DNA of 64,000 bases from Petaurus breviceps papuanus (GCA_028583685.1 JAMXIF010000073.1:1563857-1627856); one strand, 5' to 3'; counted from the first letter of the stretch, positions 1-11,695 are shown. Notes: generated by a model from the sequence alone, not told the origin. Numbers and translations: made by a program.

Positions 1-101
1 AGAGAGAGACAGAGACAGAGAGAGAGACAGAGAGAGAGACAGAGAGACAGAGACAGAGAGACAGAGACAGAGACAGAGAGACAGAGAGAGACAAAGAGAG
101 A
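1..101. repeat. (AGAGAC)n simple repeat
   Basis: Purine-only array of interleaved GA and GACA units that runs off the left edge of the window. It ends where the sequence becomes mixed at about position 102. Confidence 0.95.
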
Positions 102-169
102 TTGAGAATATATTTGAACATTACAGTTATTGGATAGAACTGACAAAGGTATGGAGGTAAGAAATAGAG

Positions 170-324
170 CAGGGATGGGGAACCTGTGACCCTCTAGGTC
201 CTCAAATGTGGCCCTTTGTCTGAATCTGAACTTTGAAGAACAAATCTCCTTAATAAAAGGATTTGTTCTTTGAATTTTGTATTCATTCACATGTGGCCTC
301 AAGGTCACAGGTTTCCCATCCCTG
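170..324. mobile_element. hAT-type MITE with long inverted repeats
   Basis: The element begins CAGGGATGGGGAACCTGTG and ends with a near-perfect inverse, so both ends read CAGGGATGGG(G/A)AACCTGTGA inward. The arms stay partly complementary to the centre, where AGAACAAATC and GGATTTGTTCT face each other around a short loop, so the whole 155 bp can fold back. The CAGGG ends and 'gggaacctgtg' motif are typical of non-autonomous hAT (Charlie-like) elements. No clear 8 bp target duplication was found. The right tip overlaps the target duplication of the neighbouring SINE, so the SINE landed at the MITE's end later. Confidence 0.7.
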
Positions 325-333
325 GTAGAGTAT

Positions 334-512
334 ATATATATATATATATATATAATTTACTTTTTGGAGGTGGGGAGGCAGGGCAACTGGGGTTAAGTAA
401 CTTGCCCAAGGTCACATGGCTAGTAAGTGTTAAGTGTCTAAGGTTGGATTTGAACTCAGGTCTTCCTGACTCCAAGACTGGTGCTCTGTTCACTGTGCCA
501 CCTGTTCACCTC
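334..512 (-). mobile_element. tRNA-headed CORE-type SINE, antisense
   Basis: Read on the minus strand this has a tRNA-like head with a B-box-like 'gagttcaaatcc' motif, then the conserved '...gtgaccttgggcaagttacttaacccc' core common to MIR and marsupial SINEs. The duplication GGTAGAGTAT flanks it at 324-333 and 513-522. The A-rich tail appears on the plus strand as a (TA)n run just after the left duplication. Confidence 0.85.
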
Positions 513-599
513 GGTAGAGTATCATTCATAGGAAACAGAGAGCAGTCCAGTTGGGTTAGAACATAAGTATCTAAGATGGAATAATGTATAGCCAGCCTT

Positions 600-1215
600 A
601 AGTGTTGGAGCTAGGCTCTGAACAGTTTTAATTGCCAAACAGAACAGTTATATTTTATCCTCAGGAAAATGGTGAGTCTCTGTGGTTTATTTAGTATAAG
701 AGTCACATAGGTAGACCTGTGCTTTAGATATTTCAATTTGGTAGCTGTATGAGCATGGATTAGAAAGGTGATAGACTTGAAGCAGAGAGATGAGTGAAGA
801 GGCTTTAAAAATGGGTTAGGCAAGAGGTAATGAAGTTCTGTACTAAAGTGGTTGATTGTGTAATGGGTAGAAAAAGAGAGATACGTGCAAAAGATATACA
901 GGAGGTGGGATTAACAAAATTTAACTATTATTTGAATATGGGGAGTGGAGAATGAAGAGAAGAGGATGATTCTGAGGTTGCAAGCTTAGATGGAAGAATG
1001 GCAGTACCTTTGATTGAAATGGGCAGTTTTAAGGCAGAGCATGTTTAGGATAAGTGATAAAGGGTTGTGTTTGGCAAAAGCTAAATTTGTTATGGCAATA
1101 GGACATTTATGCAGGTGGATAGAAGCCCAAGAGAAAGACATAATAGACTAAAATGTCATCCTCACTGAAATGATGGTTGAATTCACAGTTGCTGAGATCA
1201 TGAAATTCCCAAAAC
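600..1215 (-). mobile_element. LINE L2 internal fragment, antisense
   Basis: The plus strand carries degraded but ordered matches to antisense L2: '...gacctgtgctttag...', '...gtgaagaggct...caagaggtaatga...', '...gattctgaggttgcaagc...' and '...atgatggttgaattcacag...gagatcatg'. These correspond to the RT-proximal part of L2 read backwards. No open frame survives. Boundaries are approximate. Confidence 0.6.
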
Positions 1216-1838
1216 TCTGTTATCTCCATTTGTATTTCTCTTAACAATATTCTTGAGTAGTTTGCATTCACCAAGATGTAGAGTTATGGAATGAAAGCCA
1301 CAAAAATTAAAAAATAAAAATCTGAGTTCTTTTCTCTCATTCACTTTTCTCAAACACAAGTTTCAAAATTCTTTATCTCCAAAGAATGGGAAACCAAAAA
1401 GATGTTTCCCTTTGGAGTGGGTAAGAGGGGTTCATTAACTAATTGTATATATGAATGCAGTGTACTATATTGTACAATGATAAATGATAAATATGAGGGA
1501 TTCAGAAAAAAAGAAAAACTTGAAATTATTATGAATGGGGATGAACACAAAATCAAAGTTTGAGAAGTCAGAAAGTGAGTGACAGGGTAATTTAGGGGAA
1601 AAATCTAAAAACACTAAAGATATTCAAGAAGCAAAAATTCAGTTAAAAACCTAAAAAATTAAACAGATAAATCAATAGGAAATATTATAAAATTAGAAGG
1701 GAGAATGAGTACCTAAACATCAAAGACATTACAAACCTCTTTAAATAAATTGCAAGACCAAGGGAATTGAACTAACAACTGATTAAACACAGAACCATCT
1801 GGATTCACAAGAGGGAATAGAATTGCAGTAACATGTTC
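1216..1838. other. No recognised feature
   Basis: AT-rich sequence without a recognised repeat head, tail or convincing ORF. Short A-rich tracts occur near 1300 and 1620-1680. Confidence 0.5.
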
Positions 1839-2165
1839 TTCATTGCTCCTTCCTTGCCTTCAATGCCCTTACTCTTGAGCTTTGTCTCATAGGTTTCTTG
1901 ACTTTTTTCAACTCAGCTCAAATCCACCTTTCTACAGGAATCCTCTCCCAGGTCCCCTCACTTCTAATACCTTCCCTCTTAGTTGACTTCTCATAAACCC
2001 TGTGTGTACCTTATTTGTGAATAGTTATTTATCTGATGTCTCCATCATTAGAGTGTCCTTCAGGGTAGAGACTGTTTTTGCCTTCAACTATATCCCTAGC
2101 ACTTAATTACCACAGTGCTTGGCACATGGGAAATACTTAAAGCATGCATTTTTATTTGAATTGAC
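1839..2165 (+). mobile_element. LINE L2 3' end
   Basis: Contains the L2 3' UTR signature in order: a pyrimidine-rich coding tail, 'tccttcagggtagagactgttttt', then 'cctagcact...cagtgcttggcacatgggaaatactta' and a closing 'gaattgact' motif. Divergence is high, as expected for an ancient L2. Confidence 0.8.
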
Positions 2166-2605
2166 TTGAATATGTAACCTTTTAACATACTGCTTTTAGT
2201 ATTTGTTGATCAAGGTTGTCCTTCATTTCAATATTTTGTATTTCCAGTTGATTGTTTTTTTTTATTTATTTCTTTGGAGAGACTTGCCACAATGGATTCC
2301 AGTTCTTTTTCTATTATGTTAATAATTTATGCTGTGCATGCCATAAATTCTGTAACATTTTCCTTTCTAAGTTCTTTTCTAAAGATTCTAATAAGAAATA
2401 GGCAAACATTGTCATAAAATCATATTTAAAAAGGTGTTATTTGCTTATATTAATTTGTATATTTGTGCTACCTTTCTTGACTTCTAAGTTACTATGTAAG
2501 TTTTAAATTGAAAAAAGACTCTAGAGATTTGAGTTAATTATTATCACCATGAGCTTCATATTTTTTTGTTGAGTTGTTTTTTTTAAATTCCTCTATAAAC
2601 ATATT
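2166..2605. other. No recognised feature
   Basis: AT-rich sequence with poly-T tracts near 2258 and 2560-2584. No ORF or repeat was recognised. Confidence 0.5.
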
Positions 2606-2620
2606 TACTACCTTACTTTT

Positions 2621-2761
2621 AAAAAAAATTTTTTTTAAGCAATCGGGGTTAAGTAACTTGCTCAAGGTTACACAGCCAGTTATTATCTGAGCATGGATTT
2701 GATCCAGGTCATCCCAACACTGGAGCCGGTGCTCTTACTCGCTGAGCTATCTGGCCACCCC
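2621..2761 (-). mobile_element. tRNA-derived SINE, antisense, with 15 bp duplication
   Basis: On the minus strand the head reads 'ggccagatagctcagcgag' (A-box region) and continues through a B-box-like 'gatcaaatcc' to the 'ttgagcaagttacttaacccc' tail and an A-run. TACTACCTTACTTTT flanks it at 2606-2620 and 2762-2776, a perfect 15 bp duplication, so the insertion is fairly young. Its 'accggctccagtgttggg' segment is shared with the SINE at 29817-29976, so the two belong to one subfamily. Confidence 0.93.
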
Positions 2762-3399
2762 TACTACCTTACTTTTTGATAAAATGCACAATACTTTGTG
2801 GATTTTGGTGATTTGGGTCAAAATCTTATAACAACAGAGTCTTTAAAAAATCGGCACTTTTATTCTAGAAATTTGTTATATCAAATATTACCTCAAATAA
2901 GCAGGTAAATTGGTACTTTGAAATCTTTCTTTTTGTTACAAACATTTGTTATAATGTGAGAGAATTTAACCAGCAAGACTTACAGTGTCTGATTAGTTTC
3001 ATATTTCAATAAAAGCACTTTGTTATGCTTCTGATTCCTGGACATAGTATGGTCAAGAACAATCAATTCTCCAGGAGCCAAGACAACTGAGTAAGCAGTA
3101 ACTCACTCTAGCTCTTCCATATTCACTCCTAGACAACCATAAAATAGCACCACAGAACAAATCCCGAACAGAGAAGCCAGCAGGAAGGAAAGGTAGAGAG
3201 TTCTTTTCATCCAGGAAGTTTGGGGGATCAGCAAAAAATGTCCATCATATTCAGTAAAAGGGGTGTGCAGCCCAGGACAGGAAGCATCCCAGCAAGCCAG
3301 CAACATGTCCCACCTTAGTAAACCATTTGGGGATCCTGAGCCCCAGTGTTGGGGAGAAGGCAAATGCCAACACCACGACCCCCCAAGTATGGAGAACCA

Positions 3400-3722
3400 C
3401 CATCTGCTTCGGCATGGCCCCAGGCGAACAGCCATCTGCCAATGGCAGGGCTGCCACATGCTTCAGGGAAGCTCTGGGCAGACAGGTATGGTTCAGTGGA
3501 AGGACCTCCATGTGCTTCACTGAGGCTCCAAGAAGGCAAGCATCCTCCAGCAGCTAGACCTCCATGAGCTTCAGCATAGTTTCAGGAAAACAGTAATTCT
3601 GCAGGTACAAGATCACCATGTACTTCAGCACAGCCTGGGACAAACAGGCACCCTTCTGGCCAAACCAACATGTGCTTCAGTATAGTCATAGGGAAGTGCA
3701 GAAAATCCCCAGTGGCTTTCAG
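3400..3722 (+). repeat. Degenerate ~54 bp monomers in the L1 5' region
   Basis: The phrase 'ccatgtgcttcagcatagcc' or a variant recurs with its ATG at about 3458, 3510, 3564, 3618 and 3670, a spacing of 52-54 bp. Degenerate units occur at about 3402 and 3712. The matching part of the L1 at 24.7 kb shows only three (25031, 25086, 25139). This resembles promoter monomer arrays of other mammalian L1s, but a function is only inferred. Confidence 0.7.
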
Positions 3723-4479
3723 CACAATGAAGACACCAGCACTAGTACTACAACTCAACACCAGGTAAGCTGCCAGACCTCTACTGCCTATAATAAGGCC
3801 ACCCAATCCCCACCCCAACCCCTCAGCATAGCACCAGACATGAGAGTGCCCTATGGGCCTCAGGGAATATCAGTGCAGCATGAGCCAAACAACCAGGGCC
3901 TGCAGTCACTTGCACAAGAAGGCATCTGTGCCCCTTCAACCCTGGTAGCCACAATCAAATTTAAAGGAAAAGAAAAAAAGAATCCCCCCCCCCAAAATAT
4001 GAGAAAAACACAACAAAGAAAGTTTCTGATCATAAATAGTTATTATTGTATCAAGGAATACCAAGATACAAACTCAGAAAAGGAAAACAATGTCAAAACA
4101 CCTATGGGCAAAACTGAAAGAAAAATGGGAAGTGGTCTCAAGCCCAGAAAGAACTCATGGAAGAGCTCAACAAAGGAGCTTAAAAAATATGGGACATAGA
4201 GGAAAAATTGCAAAAAGAAATGAGACCAAAAAAATAAAGAAAAATATTTTTTAAAAAAAAGAAACGAGAATGATAAAAGGGAATTATGAAAAAAAGATTC
4301 AAGAGTTTGGAAAGCTACTTAAAAAGCAGAATTGGCCAAATGAAAAAAAGAGATATTAAAATTCATTAAAGAAAAAAAAAAACATCAACTCTTTAAAGAC
4401 TGCAATTGGCCAAATGGAAAGGAAAGTACAAAGGCTAATTGAGGAAAACAACAACTTGAAAGCTAGAATTGGTCAAGTG

Positions 4480-4770
4480 GAAGCTAATGACTCTATGAGA
4501 CATCATTAATTAATGCAGAAAATTCAAAGGAATTAAAAAATATACGAAAATGTAACCTACATCATGGGAAAAAAAACTCACCTGAAAAATAGACCCAGGA
4601 GAGATAACCTCAGAATCTTGGGACTACCTGAAAGTCATACTCAAAAGGAGGACCTGGACATCATCTTTCAAGTAATTATCAAGGAATACTGCCATGATTT
4701 CCTGGAAGCAGATGGCAAAATAGACATTGAAAAATCCACTAATCACCTCAGGAAAGAGATCGCAAAATAA
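4480..4770 (+). pseudogene. L1 ORF1p fragment (copy A)
   Basis: The 68-residue frame 4564-4770 includes KNRPRRDNLRILGLPES, IIFQVIIKEYCHDFLE and GKIDIEKSTNH, the conserved junction between coiled coil and RNA-binding domain of L1 ORF1p. The ORF1 coiled-coil region lies upstream in interrupted frames. ORF1p normally binds L1 RNA as a trimer and acts as a nucleic-acid chaperone. This copy is broken. Confidence 0.85.
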
Positions 4771-5686
4771 AAACCCCAAGGAACATCATAACAAAATTTC
4801 AGAATTATTAGGTCAAGGAAAAAATACCACAACTGGCCAGAAATAAACCATTCAAATATAGGGGAGACATAATCAGATTATATAGGACTTGGCAGCTGCA
4901 ACAGTAAAAGAATGGATGTCATAGAATATGATATTCTTTCAGCCAAAAGAACTAGGACTACAACAAAGAATCACTTAGCAAGCAAAATTAGGCATAACAC
5001 ATCAAGGGGGGAAATGTCTATTCAATTAAATAGAAGAATTTAAAACCTTCATAAGGAGAAGACCAGAACTAAACCAAAAATTTGACCTCCAGTAACAAGA
5101 ATAAAGGGAAGCATAAACAGAAAAAAAAAATGAAAACGGAAGAGATTCAATAGATAATAAATATTTAAAAATAAAGTATTTTTGTCCCTACGTGGGAAGA
5201 TGATGTTTGTAGTTCTTTAAAATAGTATCACTAGCAATATAGAGAGGAGGAATGTTCATAGAAAGAAGGTATGAATATTAGATGAATTTGAGGGAATGAC
5301 ATAAAACAAATTAAGTGATGTGGAGGAGAAGTACAATGGGTGCAGAAGGAAGGGAAAGGTAGAATGGGGTATCTTACCTCACCTGAAGTGGTGAGAAATA
5401 CCAATAACAGAGGAGGAGGAGAAGATGGGAAGGGAAGTGCTGAGCATTGCTTGAGGCTTAATCCCATCAGTATTTGCTCAAAAAGGGAATAATATACACA
5501 GCCAGTTGAATATCGATATCTTACTAAAAACGGAAGTAGGAGAGGAGGAGATTAAGTAAAGTGAGTGCAGTGGGGAATGAAAGAAGGGAGGGCAGACCAG
5601 GGGGGGAGGGGTAGAAGACAGAAGCAAATGACTGGTGGGGAGGAAAAGGGTGAAAGAAGAGAGAGGACAACTAGAGTAAGAATAAG

Positions 5687-5887
5687 ATGGAGGGAAATAT
5701 ACAGGTAGTAATCATAACTGTGAATGTGAATGGGATTCACTTTCCCATAAAATGGAAGTACATAGCAGAGTGGAATAAAAACCAGGATCCTACAACATTT
5801 TGCTTACAAGAAACACACTTGAAGCAGAAAGACTCTCATAGAGTAAAGTTAAGAAGGTGGAACAGAATCTATTATACTTCTGCTTAA
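5687..5887 (+). pseudogene. L1 ORF2 endonuclease N-terminus (copy A)
   Basis: The frame reads MEGNIQVVIITVNVNGI, then IAEWNKNQDPTTFCLQETHLK, the start of the apurinic/apyrimidinic-type L1 endonuclease with the conserved N and QETH residues. This domain nicks target DNA to prime reverse transcription. The frame ends early, and the remaining endonuclease and all of the reverse transcriptase are deleted downstream. Confidence 0.9.
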
Positions 5888-7371
5888 TTAAAAAAAAGGC
5901 AGCAGTAGCAATCCCAATCTTAGATAAAGTAAAAGCAGAAACAGATAAAAAGAGACAAGAAATGAAGCTAACTACATCTTGCCAAAAAGTGCCAAAGACA
6001 ATGAAATAATCAAATTAAAAGAGCAAACAATAGTCTACCTGTCAGATCTATTGAGAGAGGAAAATTTCAGAAATAAACAAGAAATAGAGACCATTACAAA
6101 ATGGGGAATAGATAATTTTGATCATATTAAATTGAAAAGCTTTTGTACAAAGAAAACAATAAAGTTAAGTTTAGAAGGAAAGCAGAAAGCTGAGAAACAA
6201 TCTTTACAGCAAGTGTCTCTGATCAGGTCTTATTTCTCAAATATATAGAGAACTGAGTCCAATATGTGAGAATTCAAGCCATTTCCCAATTGATAAAATG
6301 GTCAAAAGTTATGAATAGCTAGTTTTCAGATGAAGAAATCAAAACTATCTATAAACATATGAAGTAGTGCTCTAAATCACTTTTGATTCAAGAAATGGAA
6401 ATTAAAACAACTCTGAAATAACACCTCATACCAATCAGATTGGCGAATATGACAAAAAAAAGGAAAATGATAACTGCTTGAGAGAATGTAGGAAAAATTA
6501 GGATACTAATGCACTATTGGTAAAGATGTGAACTGATCCAACCACTATGGAGAACAATTTGGAAGGGCAGCCAAACTATGCATACCCTTGTGATCCAGTA
6601 TCACTACTGGATCTGTATGCCAAAGAGATCACAATAAAAGTGGAAATGATCGACATGTGCAAAATTATTTATAGCAGCCCTATTTGTGGTGCCAAATATT
6701 AGAAACCAGGGGGATGTCCATCAATTGGGGAATAGCTGAACAAGTTGTAGTATATCAATGTAATGTAATACTATTGTGCAATAAAAAATGAAGAAAAAGC
6801 ATATTTCAGAAAGACCTGGAAAGACTTGTACAAACTGATGCAAAGTGAATTGAGCAGAACAAGGAAATCATTGCACATAGTATCAGCAACTTTGTGTGAC
6901 AATCAACTATCAGTGACTCAGCTCTTCTCAGTAACACAATGATCAAAAATAAGTACAAAGGATGCATGAAGGAAAATTCCATCCACATCCAGATAAAAAA
7001 CTAATGAACACTGGATGCAGATCGAAGTGTATATTTTCCACTTTATTCTTTCTTGTGCTTTTCTTTCCCATTTGATCCATTTCTTTCTCCACAATTGTGA
7101 TGAATATGGGAATATGTTTTACATGATAGCTATGTATAAACTATATTGAACTTTCTACCATTTTCAGAAGAGGGGGGGAAGGAAAGGTGAAAATTTTGAA
7201 TCTCAAAATCTTATAAAAATGAATGCTAACATTTTTCTTGATATGTAATTGGGGGGAAAAGTAAAATAGTATACAAAGCAAAACATTTTTAAAATAGTGT
7301 ACCAGGGAATTCAAATATTCAGGGTTCAGTCAAATTGTTTGTGATCCTTGAGTTCCCACATATTGGGTATC

Positions 7372-7913
7372 TGTAATGGGAATGCAAATTTGGAAGATCT
7401 TCCCTGCCCTTAGGCTAAAATGCTCCTGAAGCCTGGGGAGGGAGGCTTGTTTTTCAGTAGATACTTCTTGATTGGCCAGTGAGTCAATAAGGTTGTTACA
7501 TTCTCTGAGCCAGGAGAAGGCTATATAAGCCCTGATGTGTAGCTTTGTTTTGGGACTCACTTTGAGAAGTGTTCTGTGATTTGATCTGAATTCTGGGAAG
7601 CCGTTGTTGAGAGTCCCCCGGCTTTGAAAAACCCAGATGTGGAAACCCAGATGTTGACTGGGTATGGATGTAATGGTTGGACAGTTTGGAAAGCTGTCTA
7701 CTTGATCTGTTAATGTCTTGATAATTTTGTCTGTATGTTCTGAAGTTCGGGGTGCTGATCTTTTTCCCCTGAACTAGGTAAATGATATACATCTGACTGA
7801 TTAAAGTAAGCTTGTTAACCCATTTTGAGTTGCTTTCCTTTAACAAAGCAGATCCAAGAACCTGTGTGGTAGCAGCAAACCCTGAGGATGTGCTTGGGGT
7901 GCTTGCTGCTACA
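7372..7913 (+). mobile_element. Solo LTR of an endogenous retrovirus (family 1)
   Basis: Begins TGTAATGGG and ends GCTACA, the usual TG...CA ends, and is flanked by a perfect 5 bp duplication GTATC (7367-7371 and 7914-7918). It has a TATA-like CTATATAAGC at 7521 and an ATTAAA poly(A)-type signal near 7800. No internal retroviral sequence adjoins it, so it is a solo LTR left by LTR-LTR recombination. Two further copies lie at 55049 and 58780. A 5 bp duplication fits class III or some class I elements; the family is not named with certainty. Confidence 0.92.
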
Positions 7914-7925
7914 GTATCAAGTGGG

Positions 7926-10778
7926 TCACTTTTGGCCAAGATGGAGGAGTAAAACAGGAAATTGCTTGAGCTCATCCCCAAATTATTTCTAATAGCCGTA
8001 AAAAAAATTACTCTAAACAAATTTTAGAGCTTCAGAATCCACAAAATGACAGGCTGAAATACATCTCCAGTTAAAGAAAGCCTGGCAGGCCAACAGGAAG
8101 GGTCCATCACACCAGGCTGGGAGAAGAGTGAGAGTGCAGTCCTGCCATGCCATCGCAAATAAGGACAAAGCAGACCTAAAGGGACTAAATAACTGACAGC
8201 TGTAGTGGTTGGCAAACTTTTCAACCAACAAATGCCAAAGACAAAAAGAAAGATCAGTGGGGAAACTCTGTTGGACCTGGGTGAGAGAAAAGCATAGTCT
8301 GGTCCCTACCCTCAGAGGTGGCAGCAGCTGTGGTGGTAACAGCAGCAGTAGCAGCAGCAGCAGTGGCTGCTTCCAGAGCTCCAGACCCATCAAATGTGGG
8401 GGCTACCACGTGGCTGATCAGAAGGCAATTACAGGAATCTCTTTCCTGGCACTGAAGTTGGATTTTTTTGCTTTGCCCTACTTAGATCTGGATTGCATTT
8501 TCAGGTAGCAGTCCTGGGGTGAGGAGGAATGCTGATGTGACAGACCTTGTTTTGACTGTGGAGAGGGAGTCCTCCTTATGGTTTTGAGGTGGGTGCCTAA
8601 AAGCAGCTCTGACAACAGCTGTAGAACACACCAGAAATTTGGGACACAGCACTCTCCACTCTGGAAGCAGAGTTCCACTGTGGCAAAGAGCTCAAAAATC
8701 AAGTAATTGGCTGGGAAAATGAGCAAACAGAGGAAAAGAAATCAAATTATACAATCTTTCCTTCATGACAAAGAAGATCAAGAAATAGAAGCAGAAGAAA
8801 ACAACAAAGTCAAAACCCCTGTATCAAAAGCCTCCAAGAAATATATGAATTGATTGCAGGCCAGAGAGGAGCTCAAAATAGGATTTTGAAAATCAAGTAA
8901 GAGAAGTAAAGGAAAAATTGGGAAGAGAAATGAGAGTGATGAAAGAAAATCATGAAAAACAAGTCAACAGCTTACTAAAGAAGATTGACCCCCAAAAATA
9001 CTGAAGAAAATAACACCTTAAAAATAGACTAACTCAAATGGCAAAAGAGGTCCAAAACACCAATGAGAAGAATGCCCTTAAAACCAGAATTGGCTAAATG
9101 GAAAAGGAAGTCCAAATGCTCTCTGAAGAAAATAATTCCTTCAGAATTAGAATGAAGCAAATGGAAACTATTGACTTATTGTGAAATCAAGATATTATAA
9201 AACAGATCTAAAAGAATGAAATAATAGAAGATAATATAAAATATCTCATTGGAAAAACAACTGAAGTGGAAAATAGATCCATGAGAGATAATTTGAAAAT
9301 AAATGGAATGCCTGAAGCCATGACCAAAAAAAGAGCCTAGAAATCATCTTTCAAGAAATTATCAAGGAAAATTGCCCCGATTTTCTAGAACCAGAGAGTA
9401 AAATAGAAATGGAAAGAATCCACCGATTGCTTCTTGTAAAAAGATCCCCAAAAGAAAACTCTTAGGAATATTATAACCAAATTATAGGTCTCCCAGGTCA
9501 AGGAGAAAATATTACAAGGAGACAGGAATAAACCATTTGAGTATTGTAGAAATACAATCAGGCTAACACAAGATCTAGCAGTTTCTACATTAAAGGGATC
9601 AAAGGACTTGGAATATGATATTCTGGAGGTCAAAGGAGCTAGGATTAAAACCAATAATCACCTTGCCAAAAAAACTGAATATAATACTTCAGGGTAAAAT
9701 AAGGATATACAATGAAATAGAGGACTTTCACACATTCTTGATGAAAAGACCAGAGCTGAACAGAAAATTAGACTTTCAAATACAAGAAGCATGAAAAGGT
9801 AAACAGGAAACAGAAATCATAAGGAAGTTATGAAAGTTGAACTTTTTGCATTCCTGCATGGAAAGACAGTATTTGTAACTCATGAGACTTTTCTCAGTAT
9901 TAGGATAGTTGAAGGGAATACACACATGTATGTATGTATGTATGTGTATTTATATAGACATATATGCATACATGTGTATATATGTGTATACAGGTATATG
10001 TGTGTATATGTATACATAGTTAGAGGGAACAGGGTGAGTTGAATATGAAGGAATGATATCTAATAAATAAAATTAAGAGGTGAGAGAGGAAAATATTCGG
10101 AGAAGGAGAAAGGGAGATACAGAATAGGACAAAATATCTCACATTAAAGAGGGAAAAGAAAAATGTTATAATGGAGGAGAAGAGAAAGGAAGTGAAATGG
10201 AATGAGTCAACCTCATTCTCGTTGGATTTGACTTGAGGAGGGAGGGGATGATAAAAGGGAGGGAAGATTGGTGGAAGGGATAGTCAGAAGCAAATACTTT
10301 TGAAAAAGGACAGAGTCAAAGAAGAAAATAGAATAGATGGGGGGCAGGATAGGACAGAGGGAAATATAGTAAGTCTTTCACAATATGACTACTATTGAAA
10401 TATTTTATATAACTACATATGTGTGGCCTATATTGAATTTATTGTCTTCTCAGTGGGGGTGGGTGAGAAGGAAGCAAGAGAGAATCTGGAACTCAAGGTT
10501 TTAAATGTTAAAAATTGTTTTTACATGCAGCTGGGAAATAAGATATACAGGCAATGAAGTATAGAAATCTATCTTGCCCTATGAGAAAGTAAGAGGGAAG
10601 GGCCTAAGGGAGAATTGGGGGTATATAAGAGAGAACTGACTAGGGGAAGGAGTAATCAGTATGCTTGTCATCTTGGGGTGGGGGTTAGGGGAGAAATGGG
10701 GAGAAAACTTGGAACTCAAAATCTTGTGGATATGACTGTTGAAACTGAAAATAAACTCTAAATTCTAAAAAAAAATGA
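7926..10778 (+). mobile_element. HAL1 (half-L1) element, copy D
   Basis: Starts with an L1-like 'ggccaagatggaggagtaaaa' 5' end and has a GC-rich leader with a CAG/AGC run (about 8340-8365). A degraded ORF1 follows with coiled-coil-rich K/E sequence and the 'gaaaatagatccatgagagataat' block (about 9265), which corresponds to the conserved ENRSRRDN motif of ORF1p. It then passes directly into a purine-rich 3' UTR and ends 'tcaaaatcttgtgg...aaaaaaaaa' at about 10778. There is no trace of endonuclease or reverse transcriptase. The same architecture and a TG/TA microsatellite at the same place occur in the copy at 37811, so the missing ORF2 is a family trait. Confidence 0.85.
9926..10020 (+). repeat. 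(TGTA)n microsatellite inside HAL1 3' UTR
   Basis: Alternating TG/TA array. The sister HAL1 has the equivalent array at about 39748-39860, so it was probably present in the source element. Confidence 0.9.
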
Positions 10779-11535
10779 GGATCTCTTTTTCTCTTTGGCT
10801 CATTGCTTCCCCTTGAATTGCTCTACAAAAATTTCTAATGTACTTAAAATATATCTTGTGTCAGGTTCCCCAAATATAAGTTGTAATTATTTCCTGTTCA
10901 GTTACAGGTACTTAAGTTTTCAAATATATGCAAATTATGTATGTGGCAAACTTTAACTCCATAAAAATGCAAAATATACAAAGGGTTCATGGTACCCCAT
11001 AAGCAAATATAAAAACAGAGAATTCCTTCAAATGCTTTATCAGGTTATATCTCAAAAGGGAACTGGACTTGGTATTCCCCTCAGTACTACCTGTTTTACT
11101 CTAATAAGTTCCTTCTCCTAGCTGTGAGACAAGTCTTAACACTATCTCTCTGGATGGCTTATGGTAGCAAAATGGGGATAGTAATAGCATCTGCATCCAA
11201 ATGCTGATATAAAGATAAAATGAGACAATAGGGTGTGTTCCAAAAGTCTCATTGGCTTTAAGCTGCAAAGAAGACTTTTGGCATGTTCTAGGTACAAAGT
11301 GTTCTGCAAACCTTAAAATCCTATATAAATTATTATTAATAGAATAGTATTTGGACATCTAGGGTTATGTGGATGTACCTCTAAATCTGCTATGTGTTTC
11401 TTATGGGATTCTATAAACAGCTATACTATGCTAGATTTGGAAAGTGTGTTTCTATAAATTCTAGTCCTTGCTAACGAGCTCAGAAGCTTTGAACAGTGTA
11501 TGAAATTATGTAATTAACTCTAAGGTCCCCTCCAG
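10779..11535. other. No recognised feature
   Basis: AT-rich sequence without a recognised repeat or gene. A minus-strand frame at 11101-11358 (85 codons) matches nothing I know. Confidence 0.5.
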
Positions 11536-11695
11536 GTCATTGTATAGGTAAGGAATAGAGGCAAACAGGGTTAAATTTCTTGCCCAGAGTCACACACCTA
11601 GTAAGTGTCTGAGGTCAGATCTGAATTTGGGAAGATGAATCTTCCTAACTACAGTCCTGGAACTCTGTCCATTGTACTACCTTGCTGCCCTGTGT
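11536..11695 (-). mobile_element. CORE/MIR-type SINE, antisense
   Basis: Read in antisense it carries '...ggcaaacagggttaaat', 'gtcacacacctagtaagtgtctgaggtcagatctgaa' and 'cctggaactctgtccattgtactaccttgctgccc', the standard order of a marsupial CORE SINE. No clear duplication was seen. Confidence 0.8.

Larger units (their letters stand above)
3071..7270 (+). mobile_element. LINE-1 (copy A), full ends, large internal deletion
   Basis: Starts with the same 'ggagccaag...gagtaagcagtaa' 5' sequence as the L1 at 24715. In order it holds a 5' region with about 54 bp monomers, ORF1, a purine-rich inter-ORF stretch (about 5200-5680), the start of the ORF2 endonuclease (5687-5887), the ORF2 C-terminal part, and a 3' UTR ending 'aattggggggaaaagtaaaata'. 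The endonuclease jumps to the C-terminal part near 6010. By comparison with the 24.7 kb copy about 2.6 kb is missing, including the whole reverse transcriptase. It is therefore immobile. Confidence 0.9.

Noticed and set aside
3400-3722. Regular ~54 bp repeats as a possible CRISPR array
   Set aside because: The repeats are degenerate and contiguous without unique spacers, and the genome is clearly vertebrate.
3618-4199. 193-codon frame as a possible host gene
   Set aside because: It lies within the L1 5' region/ORF1 N-terminus and covers the degenerate monomers. The same region exists in the L1 at 24.7 kb.
8340-8370. CAG-rich run as a possible coding polyglutamine or polyserine gene
   Set aside because: It lies in the HAL1 leader and has no host-gene context.
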